This document shows, piece after piece, positions 1 to 10,715 of a DNA stretch of 64,000 bases. Numbering within the stretch: the stretch's first letter is position 1; every line of letters starts with the position of its first letter. The notes beneath the pieces are model-generated. The model saw only the letters and a list, made by a program, of their open reading frames with translations. It did no database searches and had not been told where the DNA came from. A program made the position numbers and the translations under genes. This DNA is from Galaxea fascicularis (taxonomy: Eukaryota > Cnidaria > Anthozoa > Scleractinia > Euphylliidae), in contig OX419336.1 in the NCBI GenBank assembly GCA_948470475.1, forward strand, positions 27,323,005-27,387,004. The letters are read 5' to 3'.

Positions 1-10
1 GCTTTCTTAC

Positions 11-206
11 CAGTTGTGGTAGGGGGGGATGTCTTCCACGACCTTCTTACTTCTGTCAGTTTTTTTCTTTACTGCATCAGTTTTGGACTCCCTCTGCAGC
101 ATTGAGTTCATTGGCAAAGAAGTTAATTCCTTTAATTTAGCTACCGCCCCCTTCAGATCATCACTGGATGCACCGAGAAACGTTTGAAAGATCTCTTCCA
201 CATAAT
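11..206 (-). pseudogene. Last visible exon of the THAP transposase gene
   Basis: The acceptor ttttag precedes codons reading DYVEEIFQTF. The exon ends at a GTAAGA donor at positions 6-10, so the gene continues beyond the left edge. The reading is lysine-rich toward its end. Homologues I recall have another conserved segment between this exon and the previous one. Only about 120 bases of intron-like sequence separate the two here, so an exon has probably been lost or decayed. Confidence 0.5.
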
Positions 207-324
207 CTAAAACCAAGGGGAAAGCAGAAGAAATGATTTCTACGTCTAGCTGTTTTTCCTTTAACTAATATTACTAAAATTCACCATAAAATCGGGTATT
301 GACTTGGAAAAGAAAGCATTATAC

Positions 325-496
325 CTGTAGTACATTCCAGCATAGGAAAAGGCAATCATTTTTGGAGCAAAATGATTTAAAAGTGAGTGGAATCCCTCCA
401 AGGAACTTGTTTGTGCAAATGGGGAAGCCTGTTTGATTCCCTTCACCAAATTAATGTTGTTCAACAAACTATATAACTTTTCATATGCTTGTGAAC
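325..496 (-). pseudogene. Exon with QTSSLEGFHSLLNHFAPK block (THAP transposase gene)
   Basis: Acceptor aaatgcag and donor GTATAA bound this exon. Joined to the previous exon (ending at 686) the codons read KA-GSQAYEKLYSLLNN in frame. The block QTSSLEGFHSLLNHFAPK followed by FSYAGMYYR is the most recognisable C-terminal signature of this transposase family. No stop codon is present in the exon. Confidence 0.65.
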
Positions 497-685
497 CTGC
501 ATTTCAAATAAAAACACGTAAAAATGTCAAAGCATTAGGAATTAACCTAGCTAATTCCCATATTACATTGCAACACAAAATGTTCATTTTCATTAAAGAT
601 GTTTCAGGTGATAAATGCCAAAGAGCATCACTTATTCTAATCATTGCACTACACTTGGGAAAATTAAGTCAATCCCAATACATAC

Positions 686-934
686 CAGCCTTTAACCATT
701 TCCTTGGTTGAATTACACCATGAAAGCAATTGTTAAACAATGGATCCGACAGACCAGAGTGCTTGTTGATAATATGGCTCATGAAGGACCGAAACTTCGC
801 CCAGATGACCTGTCCATTTCCACTGAATGTGGTAGTGGCACTCCAGTATAAATGCTTCTCACACGGCTTTATCCATTCTGCTATACATTCGCAACCTTTT
901 TCCTTGCACAGTTTTGAAAGGACTTTCCTTATTT
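686..934 (-). pseudogene. Exon with KHLYWSA block (THAP transposase gene)
   Basis: Bounded by acceptor ttcaccctag and donor GTATGT. It encodes a charged, cysteine-containing segment (LCKEKGCECIAEWIKPC), then KHLYWSA, a WAKFRSFMSHIINKH segment and CFHG. This tryptophan/histidine/cysteine pattern is typical of the same transposase family. The exon is open throughout, unlike exons further upstream. Confidence 0.65.
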
Positions 935-1418
935 CTAGGGTGAAAACAGGAGAAAATGAGATGCTACACACCTTCATGTACTGATACAGTGAAGGAGTCT
1001 CCATGTTCATAGCTCACCAATAAAGAGAAACAGAAAGGGTGTACAGTTGTTTATGTAAATGGCTGTTTTTTCAATGAACATGTATGCTTACTTTTCTTCA
1101 AATGCCATATGTCAAACTAGTGAGTAATAGCTGTTAAGGACTTCTTCATGTCGATCTGAGACAAATGCAGTAATAAGTAGGCCATAACCAATCAGAAACT
1201 CCATATATGACTTGAACCCCATAAATTCCATGGCTGGACTGCTCCCAGCTTGATTTCTCTGTTGATTATTGATATATAAGAAAATGAATATATGGTTAGT
1301 AGTATTTCTTACAGTGTAACAGTCTAGTGTAAAACTTCTTGGGGTAGATTGTTGTGGGTTTCAAACAGGTTGCAAATGGTTTTTCAGAATGACATTTTCT
1401 TAATAGCTTTTTAATTAA

Positions 1419-1419
<1 letters not shown>

Positions 1420-1452
<33 letters not shown>

Positions 1453-2670
1453 TATAGGCTTATATAGCGCTGTTTCTAGAAATTCAACAGCGCTTTACAA
1501 TATTCACAATTAAAATAGTAAAAAAGATCATCATTAAAGCTAATCAATTAAAAACTAAAACTATGAAATAAAGTAACGCTTAAAAAGAAATGTCTTCAAC
1601 TTAGATTTGAAAACAGTCAGTGAATTACAAGATCTTATATCGTCTGGAAGACTGTTCCACAGTGCAGGGGCAGCACAAGAAAAGGCCCTTTGCCCGTATG
1701 ATTTAAGATTATATTTCGGTGTTACAAGGAGAGATTTACCCGAGGAGCGTAATGATCTTCCAGGTTTGTAAACAGATAACAGTTCAGAAAGATATTCAGG
1801 TGCCATACCATGTAGTGATTTGAATGTTAGAAGTAAGATTTTATAATCAATTCTCTCGGTCACAGGCAGCCAGTGTAGCTGTCTCAATATGGGTGTTATG
1901 TTATCATACTTGTTGGTCCCCATGAGGAGGCGCGCCGCACTGTTCTGAACAAACTGTAGTCTCTGAGTTTGATTCTTGGAAAGACCGGATAAAACGGAAT
2001 TACAATAATCAAGCTTAGAAGTGATAAATGCATGAATAAGGGTCTCGCAGTGCTTAAAAGATATAAATTTCCTAATTTTGGCTATGTTATTTAGATGGTA
2101 GAATGCAGATTTGCAAATAGAAGCAATCTGTTTATCCATAGAAACCAAATTGTCAAACCAGACGCTGATATTTCTTGCAGAGGTCGATGCAGTGATATAA
2201 TCAGATCCGGCATATATAGAATTGAGTGTGGGGGTCGGCCGATGGCGAGCATTAAGAACTAACAGTTCAGTTTTATCACCATTCAATTTCAACCTGTTTA
2301 TCATCATCCATTGTTCAACATCTTTAATACACAGTTCAACTCGAGATGTGGAATGCTCTGGTTCCCCTGCAGCTGATTGACAGAAGCTTAAATAAATTTG
2401 CGTGTCGTCCGCATAGAAATGATAAGACATGTTGTGCTGTTTGATTACATTAGCAAGCGGGGCAGTGTATATGGAATATAGCATGGGCCCTAAAACAGAA
2501 CCCTGTGGGACGCCATATTTCAGACAACGGCTCGAGGAACGTTCGTTCTCAACATAAACAAATTGGCTCCTATTTAGAAGATAGGATTGAAACCAAGTGA
2601 GAGCCTTGCCTCGGATTCCAAAGCAGTGATCAAGTCTATTCAACAAAATGGAATGGTCAACAGTATCGAA
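1420..2670 (-). mobile_element. 5'-truncated CR1/L2-like LINE (reverse transcriptase C-terminal half)
   Basis: An uninterrupted 370-codon reading frame begins inside the reverse transcriptase at FDTVDH and continues through GVPQGSVLGP and the catalytic YADD box, then the thumb and C-terminal region (LDYCNSVLSGL, QRLQFVQNSAARLL, WNSLPDDIR). It ends shortly before an (AAT)n tail at 1421-1453. The tail at the 3' end and the abrupt start in mid-domain are the standard signs of target-primed integration with 5' truncation. It lies in an intron of the THAP transposase gene, in the same orientation, immediately after a GTAAGA donor. The open frame suggests a younger age than its host gene. No endonuclease or ORF1 is present, so it cannot move by itself. 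Confidence 0.9.
1421..1453. repeat. (AAT)n microsatellite, LINE 3' tail
   Basis: About eleven AAT units directly follow the 3' end of the truncated LINE, as expected for CR1/L2-type LINEs, which end in short tandem repeats instead of poly(A). Confidence 0.9.
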
Positions 2671-2689
2671 CAAAAGTGGAACCTCTTAC

Positions 2690-2887
2690 CTGGATAAGAG
2701 AAAAATGCAGAATCATTGGAATGGTGCAGCAAAATATGGTATAAGCACCATACTTAGCACAGTGCCCCATACTGTTGTGACATCCATCCCCTGCGATTAT
2801 GATCCCATCTTTCACTGCTTTCACTTTCTCCAACATATGTTTTTAGTACTTCTCCCAGTACAGCAAAATAGTAGGGAACAGTTTGAT
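2690..2887 (-). pseudogene. Catalytic-type exon of the THAP transposase gene
   Basis: Between acceptor cctaaccag and donor GTAAGA the frame contains an in-frame TAA, then IIIAGDG, then a cysteine/histidine segment and GHCAKYGAYTI. The usual family motif, from memory, is GDGR.DS.GH.AKYG, thought to hold a catalytic aspartate. Here the residue after GDG is cysteine where arginine is expected, so the copy has drifted as well as being stopped. Confidence 0.6.
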
Positions 2888-3055
2888 CTGGTTAGGAAAA
2901 AGTGCTATTAACAACATTTTTCTCAACGAATGGTTTTGACCCCCATATATAAATAGTATGAACAGAGTGTGCAAAGATCATGGTGGAATATCGTGGGCAG
3001 GGGAATTTATAAGGGTGCCCTAAATATGTTGCACAATGTTTTCTTGACTACTTAC

Positions 3056-3412
3056 CCTCTGGTATTTGAAGAAAGTGTTGAGAGATATGCAGCCAAGACC
3101 CATGTGAGCAAAGACTGTAAGCTCTTTGGAGGCTGATGCCCCAGCTACCAAGATAGCCATACAGAGGAGAAAATTACCAGCGGATAATTTTGTCCCAGGC
3201 GTTGTTGGCTGGCTGTGCCATGTGGACTTGGATTGGGACACTTTGGGTTCGAACAGGTGCTGGTCACAACTGCTTCAGACCCAACTTGATCAACATCTAC
3301 CATTGGGTTGCTTGTCTTGCAACTATGGCAGAAACGAAACAATGGCAGAAGTTGCGAAAGAAACACAATATGCTTCGGCTCTGTACGTAGGTTTGTTCCT
3401 TTCACTGAGACC
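3056..3412 (-). pseudogene. CxxC-region exon of the THAP transposase gene, frameshifted
   Basis: Acceptor ggttacag and donor GTAAGT define the exon. The first part encodes HIVFLSQLLPLFRFCHSC and later CSNPKCPN, a probable zinc-binding pair. Near 3240 the frame shifts by one and continues as STWHSQP, then KLSAGNFLLC and VFAHMGLGCISLNTFFKYQR, all recognisable family blocks. The two frames overlap by only a few codons, which locates the frameshift well. Confidence 0.65.
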
Positions 3413-3628
3413 CTGTAACCAAATGTATACAAAGAGAACTGTTTGGCATTTTATTCATCAATTTCAATAAACTATTTTTGTGAATCAGTTTTGTTTTTCG
3501 TAACCAGCTGTATATGAAAAATATACTAAAATACAAGAAAATGTGATACCTCGCATTGAAATTTGCTTGGACAACACCCAACAGTCAAGTGAAGTACAAA
3601 TAAGTGTAACACAAACTTTTCTGTACTA

Positions 3629-3696
3629 TCATAAGGTTTCTGACATAAATTGCTCATGTAAAACAGGCCAAACCAACCTCTTATATTGACTTGTAT
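3629..3696 (-). pseudogene. THAP transposase gene remnant left of the TTAA element
   Basis: Sequence just outside the left TTAA reads NTSQYKRLVW in the minus direction. On the other side of the element the acidic exon ends ...EDEGHL at the right TTAA. Removing the 4.1 kb element and one TTAA joins the two sides in one frame (GHL-NTSQYKRL). This shows directly that the element landed inside the coding sequence. Confidence 0.6.
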
Positions 3697-3700
3697 TTAA

Positions 3701-4735
3701 GAGCGCCTGTCCGTAAAAATCAAACATATCGCGGCAAGGGTGGAAAATTCTATTTCTTTCATATTTTAATGTTCGATAGGCTAGGATACAACTAAAATCA
3801 CTGTATAGTTTTTTTGGTGAAATATCCTTTAGTTTTAAAGAAAAATGCAAATAACGAAAATTCGTTAAAATCGTTATTTGAAGCTCTAAATTATTGCACG
3901 GGTTTGAGAGCTTAGCGTGCGAAACCAAATCATTCTACCGCCTTTAAAACACTCAAATCTAATTTTACAATCTCTAAATATCTGTTGAAATGATTTTAGG
4001 GAGTGTGGCGTTGTTCTTTGCATACGAAATAATTTAATTTCAAAGGCATACAATTCACTACAGTAAAAGTACTTCGTGGATAAAATTAATTTTCACCATG
4101 TGCGAAACCTTCAAATCGACTAAGCTTCTGGTGGTTGAATTTTAGAAGGATGATCTATAGATTTCGGTGAAAATTTATTTGGGCAAATGATTAAGACCGA
4201 CGCGAGAGCGTTTCAAAGTTCGTAAAAAATGCAAATATTTGACCTTCGGCGGTGAACTTTGAAGTTGCTGGTCTAACATAAATTTTGGTCCGTGTCTATA
4301 TTAGGTTAAAATAGCCACAGAGAAAATATTTCAAAATGTTCTAACCTTATAATATTTTGTAAGAGACTGGTCCAAGGGCCACTGAAGCACGATTCTTTGG
4401 TCGTTCGTCGCTCTTTCTTTGATCCCTGCTGCCCGCTGTTGGTAACGGCCGATGGGGTACACTTCGCAACATGTCAACGTATTCAATGGTGGAATACCAA
4501 CCTTTGATCAATTTTAGGCACATTTCATCACAACTGCATCTTCCTTATTGCGTGGTTTATAGTACACGAAAATAATACATCTGATCGCTGCTAGAATGGC
4601 AAAAATGTTGGCGTTAACAGTCTACACAGCATTACAGGCAGCCGTTTGTTCGTCACGCAATACTGTCACGGGCATTTTAGAGGGAAGGGCTAGGGCTAAG
4701 ATGCTTGAAAGAGTACATACTAAGGCCATCCCCTT
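3701..4735 (+). repeat. Left terminal inverted repeat of the TTAA element
   Basis: Outer terminus GAGCGCCTGT, then sequence matching the complement of 7838-6795 with moderate divergence and short indels. Shared inner words include gcacgattct and gtacatact, showing that the similarity continues well beyond the first 700 bases. Confidence 0.8.
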
Positions 4736-6794
4736 TTTTTTTCTCCGTTTAGCGTCGTCGACCGACCCAGATTTTCGCGTTTTCAAAAAAAAAAAAGTTA
4801 TGCAAAAGGCAATGAAGGCAATTTCAAACAATTGTCACTTTAATCTGAAACATAAGCAGTTTTTTGCCTTACAGATTTTTAGTTTTTACTTGATACTTCA
4901 ACTGCAGTTTTGGTGGTTTATCCTTTTTTCCCTTTTCACGTTTCATTTTAACAACGATATCAATTTTTCCTTCGTCAAATGCCGCCATGTTGACTTTGTA
5001 ACCACATCTTGTTGTTTCCAGGCTCCACGGATATTATGCTGCCGGTAGCGGGCCTCCTAGCTCCAGACTCCTTTCCAATTTTATTTTTAATTTTGTTTTC
5101 TTTTTTCTTTTTAGACCGACCGACCCAAAATCAGAAATCGCATTCGACAATAAACAAAACAAAAGGGGGGATGGCCTAAAATCTTCATCTTTGCTAAACG
5201 CAAAAGTATGCATTTACCATTGGTTGAAGGCTTGCACTATTCTTAGGTTGCGTTCGACTGACCGTACTCCGGAATCTGAGAATAAGCGGAACAGTCTTCT
5301 TTTTAAGTAAATTTGGGAAGACATTTCTACAAATTTTCGCTGACACATAATAATTTAAAAGCCTTTTTTTACTCCAGTAACTCCAAAAGCCTCGAGCTCT
5401 CAGGAGGGATTTCTTGTCTTCACCGTGTGTATATTCTTTTTCCGAAAAGAATAGGGTCAATTAAACGCTCCCTTAGTTACAACAGCTTTTTGAGCCTTTA
5501 TTTTTCTTAATTAATTGTTATCTATGCGGACCTGTCTACAAAAACTCGAAAAAAGTTATATCTGGTTATAACAGCACGTCAGTGGTAGGTTAATCGACTG
5601 GTCATAACTTATCGCTGCAAGTAAAAGTGCTGTTCTTGACGGATGGATGGGCTCCTGATGGGACTTATAACAGGATATGGTGCTCTGTTCACACAGACGT
5701 AACTAAAGGGAGGAGCAGAATCAGCTCCTGTTAACTAATGAATGCAGTCTGAAATGTGAAAGAGTACTCTGTTTCCAACATGACTGGTGACACTTTCGGC
5801 ACTGGTAAAATGTTACTATTTATGGACCGGAGAATGAGTGGGGTGGGGACGCACGTGGGAGGAGATTGGTGTAAAACGAGCCCGTACATTTCTTTTCTTG
5901 CCTAACTCATAAACCAATCATCATACCACATACTAGAAACAATTGGTTTCAGCTTCAAATTTTTTTACGCACCCCTATCCATTTATCTAATTTTGAAAAC
6001 AAATAAGCATACTATCTCCTGCCCCCCTCCCCCGGTACCCCCCCTTCCCCCATAATCTCTTTCAGTTGATAAATAATAACCGGTGTTTCTGTTAAAATAA
6101 AATTCTTTCCCTGATAGGGCCTCTGACAGGAGGGGTACTCTCGAGAAGGATGTTGTGGCCCACGCGCGTCAGGTAACACCATCTTTTCCTTCCGGTACCA
6201 TCCAGTAATGGCAAGTAAGAACTTTAAATTAGTTACTGTTTAATTTTAGTATCATAAATTTGATGGTATCTAAAAAACTGCACCCCAAAAAAGTACTTTG
6301 TAACACGCAGATGAATAACCACCCGAAACCACAGGTCACCCAAACTTAGGGTAGGCTCCTCGGTGATCCATTGTTCTGTTAGGATTATGCTCCCTCAGGA
6401 AGCAAAAGAAAGGCAATATTTTTCGTAGGGGTACGTTGTTTTCTTGCTATCTATCAACCATTTAAATCGGAAATACGGGTCATATGCGTTCAAAGGAATA
6501 AATAAATGAAACAAAGTAAAATAAAACTAGATATGTCATTTCTCATCGTTTGTGGTTTCAAACTAGGATTTATTGTATTTTAAAAAAAGGATAACACTAG
6601 GTAAAAAAATGGGTAACACTATGTAAAAGATGAGGTGATCTTCATGAATACATTTTGTAAAATGTAGCACCACCAGTACTGCCAACGCTCCTAACAACCC
6701 ACCCCACGCGCACAATCGAATTCGCGAATAAATAAATTATTTTTTGGATTTTAGCAATGGAAAAAGAACGCACTTAAACTATCACTATCGTAAT
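4736..6794. other. Non-coding core of the TTAA element
   Basis: No supported gene. It contains A/T homopolymers near 4785 and 5095, two further gaccgaccca-like words at about 4759 and 5118, and a C-rich patch at 6022-6052. Short open frames here are low-complexity translations of homopolymers. Confidence 0.6.
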
Positions 6795-7838
6795 TCCTGC
6801 TGCTGTTGTTGGTGTTGCCTTGAGTATGTACTTGTTTAATCAAGCATTTTCGCATTTCCACCTTCCTCAACCCCGCTAAAATGTCCATGACATTGCATTG
6901 CGTGACAAACTAACGGCTGATGTAATATTTTCGTGCCCTACAAACCAAGCAATACTTAGCAAATGACTAAGCCGTTGAAAAAGATGCAGTCGTGATGTTG
7001 ATCAAAGATTGGTTTTGGACAGTGGAATAACTTTGGCAGTTAACGGTCTTTGCGCGATGTACATCGGACGTTACAAACCAAGCTCATACTTATGCGACGA
7101 ACAACCACAGAATCGTGCTTAAATGTCGATTAAATGGCCTTTGGACCTGTCTTTTACAACATGTTATGAGGTTAGAACATTTAGAAATGTTTTTGTGTGT
7201 TTATTTTTTGACCTTATATCCGTTAATTAAAACATGGGCACGGACTAAAATTAAAGTCTCACAACTTCAAAGTTTACCGCCGAAGGTCAAATATTTGCAT
7301 TTTTTTACGTGCTTTGAAATGCTCTCGCGTCGCTCTTAATCATTTGCCCAAATAAATTTTCACCGGAATCTATAGACCATCCTTCTAACATTCTACAACC
7401 AGAAGCTTAATCGATTTGAAGATTTCGCACATGGTGAAAATTAATTTTATTCATGAAATACTTTTACTGCATTGAATTTTATGCCTTCGAAATTAAATCA
7501 TTTCGTATGCAAAGATCAACGCAGCATTCCTTAAAATCATTCCAATAGATATTTAGAGATTGCAAAACAAGATTTTAGTGTTTTAATGACGGTAGAATGA
7601 TTTGTTTTTGCGCGCAAGGCTCTCAAACCTGAGTAATAATTAAGCGCCTCAAATGACGATTCTAGAGCAATTTCGTTATTTACATATTTCTTTGAAATGA
7701 AAAGATATTTCACCGAAAAAACTATACAGTGATTTTAGTTATACCCTAGCCTATCGAACATTAAAATATGGAAGAAATCGAATCTTCCACCCTTGCCGCG
7801 AAATTTGGAATTTGTCTGATTTTTACAGACAGGCGCTC
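6795..7838 (-). repeat. Right terminal inverted repeat of the TTAA element
   Basis: Complementary partner of 3701-4735. The outermost 40 bases differ from the left arm at only a few positions, while the inner part is more diverged. Confidence 0.8.
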
Positions 7839-7842
7839 TTAA

Positions 7843-8018
7843 GTGCCCTTCATCCTCCGATTCAGTCTCAGTTGTGGGTTCCTCCTCTGTCTCATATGTA
7901 CTATTGCCGGTTCCTTCCTGAACCTCTTCTGTGTCACTCTCCTCTGCAACTGTATCTCCACCACTCTCCTCGACAAAATCTACCTTGTTGAAACCCTCCA
8001 GATCGTGACTTTGCATTT
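7843..8018 (-). pseudogene. Acidic exon of the THAP transposase gene
   Basis: After acceptor gccttttttcag the frame reads MQSHDLEGFN, then a run rich in Glu, Asp, Thr and Ser (for example TETESEDEGH), until it is cut by the TTAA element. Acidic low-complexity linkers between the THAP finger and the catalytic part are common in this family. A 23-base exon-like piece ending in a GTAAGT donor lies at about 8434-8457, which suggests a further small upstream exon. Confidence 0.55.
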
Positions 8019-8480
8019 CTGAAAAAAGGCAAGGTTTTAAATTTGTCAGTTACTTTAAGGACATACATATGAAATTTAGGAAAAGATTTTCTGAGAGGGA
8101 GAATTTTGCAGAGAACACTGCACGAAATATTATTACTCAAATCCAATGCAGTAACACAAGCTTAAAACAGTACTTCAAAACATATCGAGACCCTTCGAAT
8201 GTGTGTCTTCAAAAGCTTCAGTCTACTCTCATATAGCACAAAATTCTCTAAATTTTGAGGAAAACATTTTCAAAAACAGCTCAAAGAATGACAGCTAAAG
8301 CTCCCAACTTGCATGAACACTGCAGGAGCATACTATACGCGCCATTTGTCGTATTTCCCGCGAATATGACATGGTGGCTACAACTATTTTTCATATAAAT
8401 AATAACATAAACCACTTCTGAAGAAGAACTTACCTTCTAGTTTCTTCTCCATCTTCCCAAATTCTTTCCTTTTTTTTTTA

Positions 8481-8744
8481 TTAATTTTTTACGCAGCTAG
8501 CGCATGCTTGATTCGCATCGGCGCCTTCCCCGATTTTGTTTGCAGCTGGAATTCCCTCAGCCTCGCACATATCTGGTGGCTCCCATTCATACACCGGTTC
8601 TGCTGCTTGTGGCCGTTTTTCTGCACTGGGTGAAAGGTAAGACAAAGAAGCAACTGGCTCCTTGCTTCTTCTACGTTTAGGCTTGGGGTCGCCTATGTTC
8701 TTTTGGACAAAAATGTCCGGACTTTCCAGCGCGTCTTTTTTCCT
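8481..8744 (-). pseudogene. Linker exon of the THAP transposase gene
   Basis: Acceptor tttctttgtaattcag follows on from the THAP exon in phase (ERK-RKKDALESPD). It encodes a basic patch (PKPKRRRSKE), possibly a nuclear localisation signal, and a proline/glutamate-rich tail (VYEWEPPDMCEAEG). It runs into a TAA at 8481. No clean donor is visible, so the 3' boundary is uncertain. Confidence 0.5.
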
Positions 8745-8911
8745 CTGAATTACAAAGAAAGACACAGCGAAATATTTTTGAGGAATGTACTCTTGAAGAC
8801 CATCAAAGCGTTTGCAAATACAAAGTGAGCATGTGAAAGGAACTTGTTAAAAACGAGATGCCGTGGAAAAGCTACTAATTTATCATGTGTGCTTACAAGT
8901 GCATTTCTCAC

Positions 8912-9269
8912 CTTCCTCTCAGCTCGCTTGCTTTCTGGTTTACTTTCCCCCGAAACACAAGGTGCTTGGATCATTGGGAAAACGCAAATACCAAGTTCAT
9001 CTTTCCGTAGTCTTCTTTGCAAATTGACATTGGTCAGTCCAGGGAACATCACTTCATAATCGTCGTCTTGGAAATGTTTTGAGCACACAGCCGAGTATTT
9101 CGTGGGCTCCCACTGAGCACGCTTAGATTTTACGAAAGTTACCCACTTCTTTCATCGTTTTCGTTTCTCTGGTTCATCTGCCCCTTCAAAAGGTATAGGA
9201 TGGAGCGATATACCTTCTGTCGTACTTGGTCGGTTATTACAACCGAAAACAACGCATTTATCTGGCATT
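8912..9269 (-). pseudogene. THAP zinc-finger exon, with internal TGA
   Basis: The start codon at 9267-9269 begins MPDKCVVFGCNNRPST, the classic N-terminal CxxxxC of a THAP finger. It is followed by ISLHPIPF, then W-V-TF near the middle, then CSKHFQDDDYE, which supplies the C..H pair and the conserved HF. A TGA at 9152-9154 interrupts the finger where an arginine-like codon is expected, a likely CGA to TGA change. The exon ends in a good GTGAGA donor. THAP fingers bind DNA at element termini in THAP transposases. Confidence 0.8.
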
Positions 9270-9284
9270 TTCCCGCTTCTTGAC

Positions 9285-9936
9285 TGTGAAAAGCCTTCAA
9301 GAGCAAAACGAATTGTCAGCCGATCTGAAGTTTTCAGACTCTTTGCAGGAAGTGTTCTCGATCCCTTATAATGCAGCAAGTGAAACTTATGTCTGGTCCT
9401 TTCAGTATAAATTGTTAAATAACAGCTTGTTTACAAATACCAAATTATTTAAAATTGGGTTAGTTGAGTCAGAGAGGTGTTCTTTCTGCGCAATTAACAG
9501 AGAAGACTTATACCATCTCTTTTATGGCTGCTCCTATGCATGCGCCTTTTGGAACAGATTTTGCTATTGGTGGTCTAACTTTCGGAGTGAAAATTTGAGC
9601 CTATCTTTAAAAGATGTTATAGTTGGCTTCTCAAACAGAAATGACTTACTTAATTATCTGATAATTCTAGGTAAACTATGTATATGGGAGAGCAGAAGAA
9701 ACAAATCAATCCCAACGTTCAATTTGTTTCTACACAAAGTAGAAGCCAAGAAGCAGAGTGAAAGGCTTATTGCCTTAAAGAATAAGAAGCTTCACGATTT
9801 TAGGAAAAGATGGGATCTGTTATTATTATAATAACCTTTGTTGTGATACTGCGTGGAGAAAATATGTGGATGGCTCAAATTTAATCTGAAGTATCTGCAC
9901 TGTGTTGGTGATGTGTTGTGTTGTCTACCTCTCAAA

Positions 9937-9967
<31 letters not shown>

Positions 9968-10102
9968 TCGTAACTTAAGACTAAACTGTAATAGGGGTAG
10001 CATTGTAAGTAGTGTAAACATTGTCAGTATCGTATTTACTGTAAGTAATGTACCTAGTGTTAGCAATGTATAAAAAAAAAGTAAAAAAAAAAAAAAAAAA
10101 AA
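9285..10102 (+). mobile_element. 5'-truncated L1/Tx1-like LINE, 3' end
   Basis: A plus-strand frame of about 180 codons matches the far C-terminal region of L1/Tx1-type LINE proteins: FQYKLLNNSLFTNTKLF, then a zinc-binding-like CSFC...YHLFYGC, a KDVIVGF segment and a basic end. It is followed by A-rich and (AT)n sequence at 9938-9968, and a poly(A) run at 10082-10101 marks the 3' end. The insertion begins only some 15-30 bases upstream of the THAP start codon, on the opposite strand, separating that gene from its upstream sequence. No target duplication could be identified. Confidence 0.75.
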
Positions 10103-10715
10103 CGAACGTAGTTCTTACCAAGAAAGCGATCAATGGCCTGGAATGACGTCACAAAAAACGATATACCCAGACCCTTTTCAATGATTCTGTGGCTCGGTCG
10201 TGTTTTTAGATCTTTAAAACATTATAAAAAATCGCGGTTTTAACCAAATTCAAAAATTTTTGCAACACTTCTCTTAACTCAATAAGAAGGTTTAATTAGG
10301 CCAGAAAATTTTTTTGGGGTTATAGACACTTTAAACCTTAAATGTGGACAAGATTTTCACAAATCTTGTTCATTGAATTTCCGTTTACGACAGAAATTTT
10401 TGTCATCGAATCCCTGATTGAGATAGAACAACTGCTGCAGATTAATTTTGATATAATGTTATCGCTGATCTGTTTTCTTGTATGGAACTGCTTTCCTTTG
10501 ATCAAAGTGATCGCAGTGATCAAGGGGAAATGTGAAGTAATTTGTAAAGTAATTGCTTTATTGTATGGGAAGTAAATGTGTATTATTAAACTCACTGTTT
10601 ACAATGACTCGATCATGCTGATTTATTTACTTCATGAAAATCAACTGAAGCGTATATTATAATGACAGATTTCTAGACATTGCATTTCATTGAGGAAAAG
10701 CTAAACAGTTGTAAC
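10103..10715. other. Sequence upstream of the interrupted THAP gene; no gene seen
   Basis: Just after the LINE poly(A), a minus-strand donor-like CTTG|GTAAGA occurs near 10118, perhaps the end of a displaced upstream exon. A perfect TGACGTCA (CRE-type) octamer lies at 10144-10151. The remainder is AT-rich with no supportable coding. Confidence 0.3.

Larger units (their letters stand above)
3697..7842. mobile_element. 4.1 kb TTAA-flanked element with about 1 kb terminal inverted repeats
   Basis: The element (3701-7838) begins GAGCGCCTGT and ends with the inverted form, flanked on both sides by TTAA. The left arm runs from 3701 to about 4735 and the right arm from about 6795 to 7838. The arms align with small indels over roughly a kilobase, including the paired words cgcgagagcgtttcaaag and its complement. 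The 2 kb core holds no credible open frame, so the element is non-autonomous. TTAA duplications are known for piggyBac and Kolobok elements. A third, solitary copy of this terminus lies at 56470-56720. It interrupts the acidic exon of the THAP transposase gene. Confidence 0.85.
11..9269 (-). pseudogene. THAP-domain Kolobok-like transposase gene, multi-exon, nested insertions
   Basis: One long minus-strand gene runs from an ATG near 9269 off the left edge. In order its exons carry a THAP zinc finger, a basic linker, an acidic stretch, a CxxC region, a GDG...H.AKYG catalytic-type block, a KHLYWSA block, and a QTSSLE.FHS..HFAPK block. From memory this order matches the THAP-bearing, Kolobok-like transposase proteins common in cnidarians. 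Splice sites support the joins: donors such as GTAAGT and GTATGT, and acceptors such as ttacag and ttcag, with the reading frame preserved where I checked it. The gene is dead: a TGA lies inside the THAP finger, a frameshift near 3240, and a TAA in the catalytic-type exon. A 4.1 kb TTAA element and a LINE interrupt it. The superfamily name is inference; the linked exon series is well supported. Confidence 0.72.

Noticed and set aside
4596..5048. A 150-codon plus-strand open frame inside the TTAA element
   Set aside because: It is dominated by translations of A and T homopolymers (Lys and Phe runs) and overlaps the inverted arm. No domain or motif is visible.
9226..9831. A 201-codon plus-strand frame that might be a host gene overlapping the THAP start
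   Set aside because: The sequence matches the tail of L1/Tx1-type LINEs and is followed by poly(A); its first 20 or so codons are the antisense of the THAP exon.
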